A stretch of 56,609 bases of DNA. Source: Rhodospirillales bacterium (GTDB taxonomy: Bacteria; Pseudomonadota; Alphaproteobacteria; Acetobacterales; Acetobacteraceae). The translations under genes and the position numbers were made by a program. The notes beneath the pieces are model-generated. The model did no database searches. It was not told the DNA's origin and saw only the letters and a list, made by a program, of their open reading frames with translations. Position 1 is the stretch's first letter; each line of letters starts with the position of its first letter. Below, piece after piece: positions 11,313-18,336 of this stretch. The stretch covers positions 1-56,609 of the forward strand of contig JANYDF010000156.1 of the NCBI GenBank assembly GCA_025359905.1, read 5' to 3'.

Positions 11313-11343
11313 TGGCGCATTGCGCCAATCGCTTTCGCAATGC
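11313..11343. promoter_or_regulatory. Overlapping palindromes upstream of parA (candidate parOP operator)
   Basis: TGGCGCATTGCGCCA (11313-11327) is a perfect 7+1+7 palindrome. It overlaps a second perfect inverted repeat, GCATTGCG at 11317-11324 and CGCAATGC at 11336-11343. The sites lie 57-87 bp upstream of the parA ATG, where the promoter should be. ParA carries an N-terminal DNA-binding domain, so these are reasonable autoregulatory half-sites; binding is inferred. Confidence 0.45.
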
Positions 11344-11410
11344 GGGGTCTTTCCGAAGGAAAAGCGAAAGCGCCGGGGTTATGGGCCGGATGTGTATCCA
11401 GTGACGCACT

Positions 11411-11436
11411 GTCATTCCGGCCTGCGCCGGAGTGAC
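11411..11436. repeat. Short REP-like hairpin
   Basis: GTCATTCCGGC and GCCGGAGTGAC form an almost perfect 11-bp inverted repeat around a CTGC loop. This is the style of small REP-like palindromes common between alphaproteobacterial genes. It directly precedes copy A of the larger palindromic repeat. Confidence 0.5.
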
Positions 11437-11440
11437 GCCT

Positions 11441-11615
11441 TATACCAAATCGCGTGGGAGAGAATCGATGATCCATTCGATCGTCATCGCCGGGCTTGAC
11501 CCGGCGATCCATGCCAACGCTCGGTGTCAGAGGCGCGATGCTCTGTGCGGCGCCATGGATTGCCGGGTCAAGCCCGGCAACGACGATGAGTCTCGGTCAG
11601 CGAGATGTGGTATTA
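11441..11615. repeat. Dispersed palindromic repeat, copy A
   Basis: About 175 bp beginning TATACCAAATCGCG and ending CGAGATGTGGTATTA, with two internal hairpins built on GCCGGG/CCCGGC (CTTGA loop) and its reverse. Related copies occur at 18089, 42388 and 48703. Copy A has decayed termini compared with copy C. It separates parA from repA. The rest of 11257-11689 shows no gene. Confidence 0.8.
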
Positions 11616-11689
11616 TTGGGATAGACCATCGTCTATGGCCCTGGGTAACGCACCCTGCGTGCCGTCAGCATCGTGGAGTTTGGGAGGGT

Positions 11690-12628
11690 TCAGCGCGCCA
11701 GCGCGCTGCGCGGTGCCACCGGCGGGCGCGATGGATGCATGACAATCCCCGAGCGGCCGACCTCGACCTTGGCCGCCGGATAGACCGCCAGCGCCAAGCG
11801 CAATCCCTCGACGAACTTGCGCGAGAAATTATCGGTGCGCGCGTAGCCGTTGCCGAATTGCGGCTTGAGCGCCCCCCAGGCGACCGGGCGCGGCTGTTGC
11901 AGCACGTGCAGCCGGTAGGCGAGCCAGGCGTAGATATCCAGCGCCATCGAGTTGTTGTTGACCGCGCGAATGGCAGCTTCTTCCAGCGGCACCGGATGTT
12001 TGCGCAGTTGCTCGAAGAAACCCTCGCTCAGCCGCGCGGTTTCCAACGACAACCTTCCCTGGCGGTCTTGGCCGTCGTCGATCAGAATGGCGCGGTCGAC
12101 GATGTTTTGATTGATCAGCCCGGTGGTCTTGCCGTTGGTGACCTGAAAGGTCATGCGGCAGCGCGAGATGCGCTCGGCCTGATCGCGCACGCTGCGCGCT
12201 GTCATGCCGCCCACCGAGACGCCGATGCGCCCGAGCCACGCCCGCAGCGAACCGCCCAGCTCGATTTCGCGCGAACCGGTGCGCAGCGCCTCGGTTTGCA
12301 GATAGATCATGATCAAGCGGGCGTGCGAGCCGAACGGCACGCCGACAAAGCCGATATCGTTGCCCGGCCCGTTGCGGCGGCCGGGTTCGACCATCAGGCG
12401 CATCCGCTCGGCCTCGATCACCCAAGGCTGATCGTCGGGCAGGCGGCGGTGCGGCAGTGCTGCCTGCGACCAGCCGGAGTAAAGAAACCCGATGCCGTTT
12501 TCCTCGTCGGCCATATAACCAGCGGCGGCGGCAACCTCGCGCGGGTCGCTGCCAGCGTCCAAAGCCGCTTTTTTGCCTTTGGCTTCAATCAGATCGTGCA
12601 GCGTGCCCATCGACGTACTGTGCAACAA
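11690..12628 (-). CDS. repA: Plasmid replication initiator RepA (RepA_C family)
   Basis: A 312-residue plasmid-type initiator. The signatures FLYSGWSQAALPHRRLPDDQ, a VEPG segment, the GVPFGSHARLIMIYLQTEA block and SREIELGGSLRAWLGRIG match the family annotated as plasmid-encoded RepA in acetic-acid bacteria and sphingomonads. It should bind the iterons just upstream (12647-12852) and open the origin. The frame opens at a TTG (12628) with AAGG 8 nt upstream; an ATG 18 nt further in (12610) lacks a clear ribosome site, so TTG is preferred but not certain. One inverted iteron (12647-12661) lies only 19 bp upstream of the start, a position that suits autorepression. The frame is intact and shows no sign of decay. 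Confidence 0.88.
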   Translation of the reverse strand: MLHSTSMGTLHDLIEAKGKKAALDAGSDPREVAAAAGYMADEENGIGFLYSGWSQAALPHRRLPDDQPWVIEAERMRLMVEPGRRNGPGNDIGFVGVPFGSHARLIMIYLQTEALRTGSREIELGGSLRAWLGRIGVSVGGMTARSVRDQAERISRCRMTFQVTNGKTTGLINQNIVDRAILIDDGQDRQGRLSLETARLSEGFFEQLRKHPVPLEEAAIRAVNNNSMALDIYAWLAYRLHVLQQPRPVAWGALKPQFGNGYARTDNFSRKFVEGLRLALAVYPAAKVEVGRSGIVMHPSRPPVAPRSALAR

Positions 12629-12646
12629 CAGCCCAGCCTTGTCGCC

Positions 12647-12852
12647 GTGGAAATTGGGAGGATAACTACTAGTAAGGCTATTTGTACTTAGTATTAGGAT
12701 GGCCTGCTAATTTCCACGGGATAGATTCAGCTATCCATTTGATTATACGGCAAAGCCGCCGACGGCCATTCCTCCCAGACTCCACGCCGCTGCCTGCTAG
12801 ATTCCACACGAGCCGGGTGGATTAAGTCCACGGCAAACCTACCAGATTCCAC
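12647..12852. other. oriV: Candidate plasmid origin (oriV) with iterons
   Basis: Five 15-bp iterons with consensus CCT(G/C/A)C(C/T)A(G/A)(A/T)(C/T)TCCAC: 12647-12661 (reverse orientation), 12703-12717, 12771-12785, 12793-12807 and 12838-12852. Start-to-start distances of the direct copies are 68, 22 and 45 bp, close to 3, 1 and 2 times 22.5 bp, that is, about two helical turns. A degenerate unit with the same TCCAC core, GTGGATTAAGTCCAC (12817-12831), is itself an inverted repeat and fills the missing slot between the last two. The stretch 12661-12700 is AT-rich compared with its surroundings and could be the melting region or repA promoter. No clear DnaA box was found. Adjacent to repA, as in iteron plasmids. 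Confidence 0.72.
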
Positions 12853-12883
12853 ATATGCCGCACTGCACTACAGCACGCCCGAC

Positions 12884-13939
12884 CTACAGCACACCCGACA
12901 GCGGGTGGCCGTCGAACGGGTCGCCGAGGGTCAAATATTCGTCCAGCACCGCGTAGCTTTTGTGGCGGCCGAGCTGTTTCAGCCGGGTCGGATGCACCCC
13001 GCGATCCATCCCGGTGGTCAGCGCGCCGCGCTTGAGGCTGTGGCCGCCCAGTGCGGCGGGGTCGAACCCGGCGGCGGCGGCGCGGGCCTGCACGATGCGG
13101 GCAACACTGCCGGGGTCAATCGCGGCAGTGCCGATGCGGGGCAGGGGGGTGGCCAGCCCGGCGCGCCCGCGCGGCGGCTGCCAGATGCGGCGGAACAGCG
13201 GGCCCTCAAGGATGCCGGACGCTGCTTGCCACGCGCGGATGGCGCGCACCGGGCATAGTTCGGTGACGCCGTACGGAATGGGGACCGTGACCGCCCGGCC
13301 GCCGCGTTCGCCCTTGGTGCGGGGCAGGGTGAGGCGCAGGCCGCGTTCGCGCGGCTCCAGGTGTTCGGCGTGCACAGCGGCCAGTTCGGCGCGGCGCAGC
13401 GCCCCGGCAAAGCCCAGCAGCAGCAGTGCCCGGTCGCGCAGGCCGGGCAGATCGTGGCCGATGGGGGCCAGGATTTGCCGCAGCAGATCGCCGGTGGCGG
13501 CGAGTTTCTTGGCGGGCAGTTCGCCCTGATCGGCGGCGTGGCGGCGGATGCCGGCCAGGGTTTCGGCCACCTGCGCCTCGGCGGTCGGCACCGGGCAGCC
13601 GGCGATGAAATGCAGATAGCGGATCGCCGCACGGCGCAGGCCGATGCTGGCCGCAGCCAAGCCGCGCCCGCGCTCGGCGGCCAGGAAGGCGGCGATGTCG
13701 CCGGCGCGCCCGGGCAGGCAGGGCAGGGCGTGCGCCGCGCACCACGCGCACCACGCGCGCACCCCGGCGCGGTAGGCGCGGCGCGTGTTGTCCGCCTTGG
13801 CGCGCGCGGCGAACGCCGCGGCGGCGGCGCGCGCGGTGCCCAGCGTGCCGTCGGGCGGCGGCAGCACCGCTGCTGCGGCAGCGTCGAACCACGCGGCGAT
13901 GCGCGCCGGTTGCTGGGAGCCGATGATGTCGAATGGCAT
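12884..13939 (-). CDS. Tyrosine recombinase/integrase
   Basis: Site-specific recombinase, 351 residues from the ATG at 13939, which has GGCGGCGGAA just upstream; an in-frame ATG at 13996 lacks a ribosome site. The N-terminal SAM-like core-binding domain (about 40-135) contains NTRRAYRAG. In the catalytic domain, GALRRAEL gives the first arginine (R182), TKG the lysine (K209), GGHSLKRG the histidine (H300) and LGRHKSYAVLDEY the second histidine (H326) and nucleophile Tyr335. Where most family members read HxxR, this one reads H-S-L-K-R, so the second arginine is shifted to R304. It lies beside the iteron array, so it may resolve plasmid multimers or have integrated the element. No attachment-site duplication was recognised. 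Confidence 0.88.
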   Translation of the reverse strand: MPFDIIGSQQPARIAAWFDAAAAAVLPPPDGTLGTARAAAAAFAARAKADNTRRAYRAGVRAWCAWCAAHALPCLPGRAGDIAAFLAAERGRGLAAASIGLRRAAIRYLHFIAGCPVPTAEAQVAETLAGIRRHAADQGELPAKKLAATGDLLRQILAPIGHDLPGLRDRALLLLGFAGALRRAELAAVHAEHLEPRERGLRLTLPRTKGERGGRAVTVPIPYGVTELCPVRAIRAWQAASGILEGPLFRRIWQPPRGRAGLATPLPRIGTAAIDPGSVARIVQARAAAAGFDPAALGGHSLKRGALTTGMDRGVHPTRLKQLGRHKSYAVLDEYLTLGDPFDGHPLSGVL

Positions 13940-14062
13940 ATGAATTCCGCCGCCGTACGCCGACGTTAGCCCAGCAAAGTTACGCCCGGCAATCATAATT
14001 ATCAGGCATACAGAAGGCCGCGCGGCGGGGCAGGGGGGCCGTTTCCGGTCCCGCCGAACCCA

Positions 14063-14782
14063 TCAGGCAGCGGGGCTGGGCACCTGCACCACCACGGCGG
14101 TGACGTTGTCGCGCGCACCCTTTTTCAGCGTGGCTTCGACCAGTGCGGTGGCCGGGTCCTCGGCCAGCAGCAGCCCGGCGATGGTGGCCTCGTCCAGCAC
14201 CTTGGTCAGCCCGTCGCTGCACAGCAGGAAACGGTCGCCCGGCGCGGTGGCGCCCAGCACCTTGTCGAGTTCGCCGGTGTCGCCGGTGGCGCCGATGGCG
14301 CGGGTGATCACGTTGGCCTGCGGGTGGCTCTCGGCCTGCGCGGCCGAGATCAGCCCCTGATCGACCAGCGTCTGCACCAGACTGTGATCGCGGGTCACCT
14401 GGGTCAGCACGCCGTCGCGCAGCAGGTAAATCCGGCTGTCGCCTGCCCATAATGCGGCGAAATGCCCGCCGCGCAGCAGCAGTACCACCAGCGTCGAGGC
14501 GATCATGCTTTTGCCGCGCCGCTCGGCCTCGGCGCGCAATGCGCCGTGCACGTCGATCACCGCGCGGCGGATGCGGGTGAGCGCTTCTTCCGGCCCCATG
14601 CCGAGCGGCAGATCGGCCAGCGCGTCGGCCAGCATGCCGGAGGCCACCTCGCCCGCCTCATGCCCGCCGGCGCCGTCGGCCACCGCCCACAACTGCAACG
14701 CCGGGGCATCGACCAGATTGTCTTCGTTGTGGTCACGGACCGTGCCGCGATGCGTGGCGGCGAAGCTCCGAGCGAGAATCAT
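14063..14782 (-). CDS. pppA: PP2C-type Ser/Thr phosphatase, T6SS PppA-like
   Basis: PPM/PP2C phosphatase of 239 residues from the ATG at 14782, which has GGGAGG 7 nt upstream; a longer frame to 14965 has no such site. Metal-binding residues are visible: RDHNEDN (16-22), ADGAGGHEAG (D36, G37), CSDGLT (D190) and ARDNVT (D225). The length is typical of the stand-alone bacterial PP2C enzymes that oppose PpkA kinases. Expected role: dephosphorylate Fha/TagH and turn T6SS assembly off. It is separated from the downstream part of the locus (kinase, cyclase) by the plasmid module. Confidence 0.9.
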   Translation of the reverse strand: MILARSFAATHRGTVRDHNEDNLVDAPALQLWAVADGAGGHEAGEVASGMLADALADLPLGMGPEEALTRIRRAVIDVHGALRAEAERRGKSMIASTLVVLLLRGGHFAALWAGDSRIYLLRDGVLTQVTRDHSLVQTLVDQGLISAAQAESHPQANVITRAIGATGDTGELDKVLGATAPGDRFLLCSDGLTKVLDEATIAGLLLAEDPATALVEATLKKGARDNVTAVVVQVPSPAA

Positions 14783-14986
14783 GCGTCGCCTCCCGGCCGC
14801 GTGGTGTCGCGGCGCACGATGTCCTGTTTCCCGCCAGACGGCCAGAGCATTGGCCGCCCCGATGGGCTTCAGGAACGATTGCTGGCAGAAGTGCCATGCC
14901 GCGCCGTGACGCTGCAAGCTGGTTCGCGGCGCTGCACGCGGGCAAATCGACCCGAAAGACGGCAAGGCGGCGGCGTCACCCCGCCC

Positions 14987-15289
14987 TCAAGCAAACTCCT
15001 CCGGCTTGGGAAACGCCTTGTAGCCGCCCAGCATGCCCTTGGTGCCGAGCGGGCCGTGCGCCCCCATCGCGGCGCCGTGGCGCGGGCCGAACGGGGCTTG
15101 GCGCATGGCGCTTTTGGTGATGTCGGTCAGCAGCCGGTCGCCGTTCACCTCGCCCAGATAGGCGCCGTGGCTGCCATAGACCTCGTTGGCGTGGAAATGC
15201 CCGGCCAGCACGCCGCGATGCGTCCATAGATCGTTGCCATCGCGGTAGCCGAAATATGTGCCGTCCCAGGTCCAGAGATGCGTGGTCAT
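14987..15289 (-). CDS. Small 4-fold beta-flower-like protein
   Basis: A 100-residue protein rich in Trp, Tyr, Gly and His, with repeated short beta motifs (LWTWDGTYFGYRDGNDLWTH, then YGSHGAYLGEV, then a GPLG-rich tail). This resembles the small family called 4-fold beta flower, whose function is unknown. Its ATG overlaps the methyltransferase stop by 4 bp (ATGA), so the two are translationally coupled. The position inside the PAAR-proximal end of the T6SS locus raises the possibility of an accessory or cargo-related role, which is inference. No signal peptide or membrane segment. Confidence 0.65.
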   Translation of the reverse strand: MTTHLWTWDGTYFGYRDGNDLWTHRGVLAGHFHANEVYGSHGAYLGEVNGDRLLTDITKSAMRQAPFGPRHGAAMGAHGPLGTKGMLGGYKAFPKPEEFA

Positions 15290-16377
15290 GGCAAAGCCTT
15301 TGGTGACAGGGCGAGCGCCAGCAGATGGGTGCGGTACTGCACCGCACTGCGGTCGTGCAGCCGCGTGTGCCACGGCCAATCGGCGTGCTCGGCGTGGCAG
15401 GCGAGGCCCGCGATGGCGTGCGGGGCGGCGCCGTTCAGCAGCGCGTGCAGGAACGCCTCCCCGGCGCCCTGATGGGCGGCGCGCTGCGAATGCCCGCCGA
15501 GCCAGCTTTCCAGCGGCGTGGCGCGGGTGGACCAGTCGTACGGGGTGGCCAGCAGGATGCGCCCGCCCGGCGCCACGGCGGCGGCGAGGCTTTCCAGCAG
15601 GCGGCGCGGATCGGGCACGCAGTCGAGCAGGTTGAGCGCCACCGCGAGGCCCGCCGATGCGGGCAGGAACGGCAGCGCCGTCGCGTCGCAGGCCCAGAAA
15701 TCCACCCGCTGCGCATCGGGTAAATCCACCGCGAAACGGCGGCGGCCGTAGACCAGCCCGATCCGGCGGCGCGGGTAGCTCACATGGCCGCCGAGCGCCC
15801 CGGCGGCGAGGCGCAGCAGGCCGAGATGGATGTCCAGCCCCAGCACCAGGGCGGCGGGATGCGCGCTGGCCAGATCGAAACTGGTCCGCCCGGCGCCGCA
15901 CCCGGCGTCCAGGATCAGCGGCGGGGCGGTTTCGCCGGGGGCCAGTTGCAGCAGCCGCGCCAGACAGCGCCGCGCCGCACCGGGCAGCGGGCCACCATCC
16001 GGCGGCGGCTCGCCGGGGTCCAGATCGGCGTAGCCGTCCCAGCCGTACGAGGATTGCAACTGGCGGATCGCGTCGAACCAGCTATCCGGGCCGATGGCGT
16101 CGCCGAACAGGCTTTCCAGCGCCTCGGGCAGATCGTCGCGCAGCAGCATGTCGAGCCCGCGCTCGCCGAGCACCCGGCGCAATTCGGGCACGATCACCGG
16201 CACGCCGTCCAGCACCGGGTATTCGTGCTGGCAGTCCGGGCAATGCAGGATGCCTTGGAAAATCCGCGTCTCGTCGCGCGCCGCGACACTGGCCAGCACC
16301 AGCGGCGGCGGCTGCCGCCCGGCGCGCAGGCACACCGGGCAGCGCGGCGCGAAGGCGGCGAAATGCGACAGGCGCAT
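15286..16377 (-). CDS. SAM-dependent methyltransferase with Trm112-like zinc ribbon
   Basis: 363 residues. The N terminus carries CPVC (residues 13-16) and later CPDCQHEYPVLDGVPVI, the zinc-ribbon and PVLDGVP pattern of Trm112/UPF0434-like segments often fused to methyltransferases. The class I methyltransferase core starts with LILDAGCGAGRTSFDLA (motif I) and has an acidic motif II and LPFLPASAGLAVALNLLDCV (motif IV region). It lies between PAAR and the beta-flower gene, overlapping the latter by 4 bp and 9 bp from PAAR. A substrate cannot be named: it could modify a T6SS component or an effector, or be unrelated. Confidence 0.75.
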   Translation of the reverse strand: MRLSHFAAFAPRCPVCLRAGRQPPPLVLASVAARDETRIFQGILHCPDCQHEYPVLDGVPVIVPELRRVLGERGLDMLLRDDLPEALESLFGDAIGPDSWFDAIRQLQSSYGWDGYADLDPGEPPPDGGPLPGAARRCLARLLQLAPGETAPPLILDAGCGAGRTSFDLASAHPAALVLGLDIHLGLLRLAAGALGGHVSYPRRRIGLVYGRRRFAVDLPDAQRVDFWACDATALPFLPASAGLAVALNLLDCVPDPRRLLESLAAAVAPGGRILLATPYDWSTRATPLESWLGGHSQRAAHQGAGEAFLHALLNGAAPHAIAGLACHAEHADWPWHTRLHDRSAVQYRTHLLALALSPKALP

Positions 16378-16386
16378 GCGGTGCGG

Positions 16387-16773
16387 TCAGCCGCCGATGA
16401 TCACGGTGGGGCAGCACGGCGGTATGATCTGGCCGGTCGGCGAGGGGATCGGCGCCACGCAGGTGGCGTGCAGCGTCATGTCGCCCAGCCGCGCCGCTGG
16501 CAGGCCGCCAATGAGCACGGTGGCCGAGCCTTTGACGATCACCCCCGGCCCGGCCGGGATGCAGCCGGGCAACATGCACGGCATGGTCATATCGGTCACC
16601 CGCGCCGCCGGCAGCCCGCCGATCAGCACCGTCACCCCGCCCGGCGGAATGATTTGCAGCGGCAAGGCCGGGTGCGGCACCGGGGTGGGCACCAGGGCCG
16701 GGGGATGGATCGGCGCGTGGCAATGCGGCGCCGATTGCAGTACGAGATCGGTGATGCGGGCGGCTGGCGGCAT
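16387..16773 (-). CDS. PAAR-domain T6SS spike tip protein
   Basis: 128 residues, start at 16773 with AGGAG 7 nt upstream. Two PAAR-type blocks are visible, each with the pattern IPPGG/VKGS-x-TVLIGGLPAAR followed by (V/L)(T/G)DMT, plus His/Cys residues (HCHAP, CMLPGC, CCPT) suited to tip metal binding. PAAR proteins cap the VgrG trimer and sharpen the T6SS needle. No C-terminal toxin extension is present, so any cargo would be a separate protein. First gene of the coupled PAAR, methyltransferase, beta-flower set. Confidence 0.85.
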   Translation of the reverse strand: MPPAARITDLVLQSAPHCHAPIHPPALVPTPVPHPALPLQIIPPGGVTVLIGGLPAARVTDMTMPCMLPGCIPAGPGVIVKGSATVLIGGLPAARLGDMTLHATCVAPIPSPTGQIIPPCCPTVIIGG

Positions 16774-16899
16774 GGCGCGTCTCCTGAACCGCAAGCCTAG
16801 CCGGATTGGCCAGGCCGCGAAACAGCCTGACGTTGCTGTGACGCATCGCCGCATTGGCCGCCGGTATGCGATATGATCCGCACGACGCGGGATGAGAGC

Positions 16900-18087
16900 A
16901 TGTTCTGTATTTGCAAGACGTCGATGACGCAGTTGCAATTGAAGCTGCCGCTGCTGGGTTTTCCGGCGCCGGGCATCGCGCCGCCGGCGGCGGTCACGCT
17001 GCCGTCGCTGGCGCAGGACATTCAGGCGCTGGCGGCGTGGCTGGCGAGCCAGGGCTTGCCCGCCCCGGCCTGGGTGCCCGACCCGGTGTGGATCGGCCTG
17101 AAATTGCCGGCGCTGCCGCTGCCGCCGGCGGCGATGGCGACGATTTCCGCCTTCGCGCAATTGCGCGCCAGCGTGCAGGCGCAACTGGGCATCGATCTGG
17201 CGGTGCCCGGCCAAGCCGCCGGGTTCGTGCAGATGGTGCTGTCGTTGCAAGCCCGGCTGAACGCGCTGGTGGCCAAATTCCCCTCGCTCGGCGCACCGGT
17301 ACTGCCGCTGATGCCGATGGGCGCACCAGGGGCGGCGGTGCCCAGTGCGATGAGCTGGTCGGTGCTGGCCGCGCTGATGAACGCCGCCAAAGCGGTGCTG
17401 GCGGCGTTGACCCAAGGCCTGCTGCCGGTGCCGCCGATCGTGCCGCCCCACCTGCCGCCCCACCTGCCGCCGCTGGGGCCGTTCCGGCCGTTCCTGGCGC
17501 AAATGCACCCGCTGTTGCCGGTGATCGCGGCGTCCAGCCAGCTTGGCATCAACCTGTCGGAGAATATCACCGCGCAACTGGCGCCGATGCTGAAGGTGAT
17601 GGCGCAGATCAAGCTGCCCGCGTTCAGCCCGCCCGCGTTGAATTTGCTGGCCAATCTGACCGGCACGCTGTCGTCGGTGGCGCAATTGTCGGCTGGATTG
17701 AATGTCGATCCGCTGGCGCTCGGCATGGCGGCGATCCGCCAGATGGTCGGCGCGATGCTGGCCGAGCTTGCCAAGGCGATCGAGGCGGCGCTGGGCACCA
17801 CTCCGGCGGCCATCGTGGCGCAATTGCCGCTGCTGCCCAAACCCGCCTTCTCACCGGCGCTGATGATCACCGCCCCGGTGGTGCAGGCGGCGATGGCGAT
17901 CAACGCCCCGGCGCTGGCCGCCCTGACCTGGCCGGTGCCCGCCGTCAGCGCGCTGCCGGTGCTCTCGGTGGGGCTGCCCGCGATCTCGATGGCGGCGCAG
18001 ATGCAGGCGGCGCTCGGGGTCTCGGTGGCCGCCGCCCCCTGCATGGCCGGCTGCGACGCGGCGGCGCTGCTGGCTGCCGTGGGGTAG
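16900..18087 (+). CDS. Ala/Leu/Pro-rich protein of unknown function inside the T6SS locus
   Basis: 395 residues from an ATG with GGGA 7 nt upstream; an in-frame ATG at 16873 would add nine residues. It is transcribed opposite to the surrounding T6SS genes, divergent from PAAR with a gap of about 126 bp. Composition is dominated by Ala, Leu and Pro, with hydrophobic amphipathic helices broken by Pro clusters (VPPHLPPHLPPLGP), two cysteines right at the N terminus (MFCICK) and a CMAGC pair near the C terminus. No known domain is recognised. Placement between PAAR and hcp genes suggests cargo, adaptor or immunity, but nothing in the sequence decides this. GC at third positions is consistent with a real gene. 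Confidence 0.6.
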   Translation: MFCICKTSMTQLQLKLPLLGFPAPGIAPPAAVTLPSLAQDIQALAAWLASQGLPAPAWVPDPVWIGLKLPALPLPPAAMATISAFAQLRASVQAQLGIDLAVPGQAAGFVQMVLSLQARLNALVAKFPSLGAPVLPLMPMGAPGAAVPSAMSWSVLAALMNAAKAVLAALTQGLLPVPPIVPPHLPPHLPPLGPFRPFLAQMHPLLPVIAASSQLGINLSENITAQLAPMLKVMAQIKLPAFSPPALNLLANLTGTLSSVAQLSAGLNVDPLALGMAAIRQMVGAMLAELAKAIEAALGTTPAAIVAQLPLLPKPAFSPALMITAPVVQAAMAINAPALAALTWPVPAVSALPVLSVGLPAISMAAQMQAALGVSVAAAPCMAGCDAAALLAAVG

Positions 18088-18088
18088 T

Positions 18089-18263
18089 TATACCAAATCT
18101 CGCTGACCAAGACTCATCGTCGTTGCCGGGCTTGACCCGGCAATCCATGGCGACACACAGCGCATCTCGCATCTAACACTGAGCGTTGGCATGGATCGCC
18201 GGGTCAAGCCCAGCGATGACGATTCAAAGGTTCGTGGGTTCTCTTCCACGAGATTTGGTATTA
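18089..18263. repeat. Dispersed palindromic repeat, copy B
   Basis: Starts 2 bp after the stop of the preceding gene with TATACCAAATCTCGCTG and ends CACGAGATTTGGTATTA. Its orientation is opposite to copies A, C and D. The terminal CCAAATCTCG/CGAGATTTGG arms are perfect. Two inner hairpins are based on GCCGGG/CCCGGC-type stems. Confidence 0.85.
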
Positions 18264-18336
18264 TATTTTATAACAAATAGCGCGCCCCCGCCATCGCGCC
18301 CCTTCGGCATATCGCCCCCCGCCATCGCGCCCGGCC

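Larger units (their letters stand above)
8917..13939. mobile_element. Plasmid-type replicon module (parB-parS-parA-repA-oriV-recombinase)
   Basis: All parts of a low-copy plasmid backbone are present and apparently intact, in one orientation: partition pair, centromere candidate, initiator, iterons and recombinase. The flanks are non-plasmid genes: T6SS-associated signalling on one side, PppA and the T6SS on the other, and core chromosomal genes further right. The simplest reading is a plasmid integrated in, or captured by, the chromosome. No conjugation or mobilisation genes are present, and no terminal direct repeats were identified. Confidence 0.6.

Noticed and set aside
8917-13939. Whole window is a plasmid
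   Set aside because: smc, minCDE, mutY, rnhB, ccrM and dciA in one contig with chromosomal gene order make a chromosome far more likely; the plasmid genes are confined to one 5-kb block.
15286-16377. Methyltransferase as a proven T6SS effector
   Set aside because: Only context supports this; no toxin-immunity pair features or secretion domain are visible, so it stays an inference.
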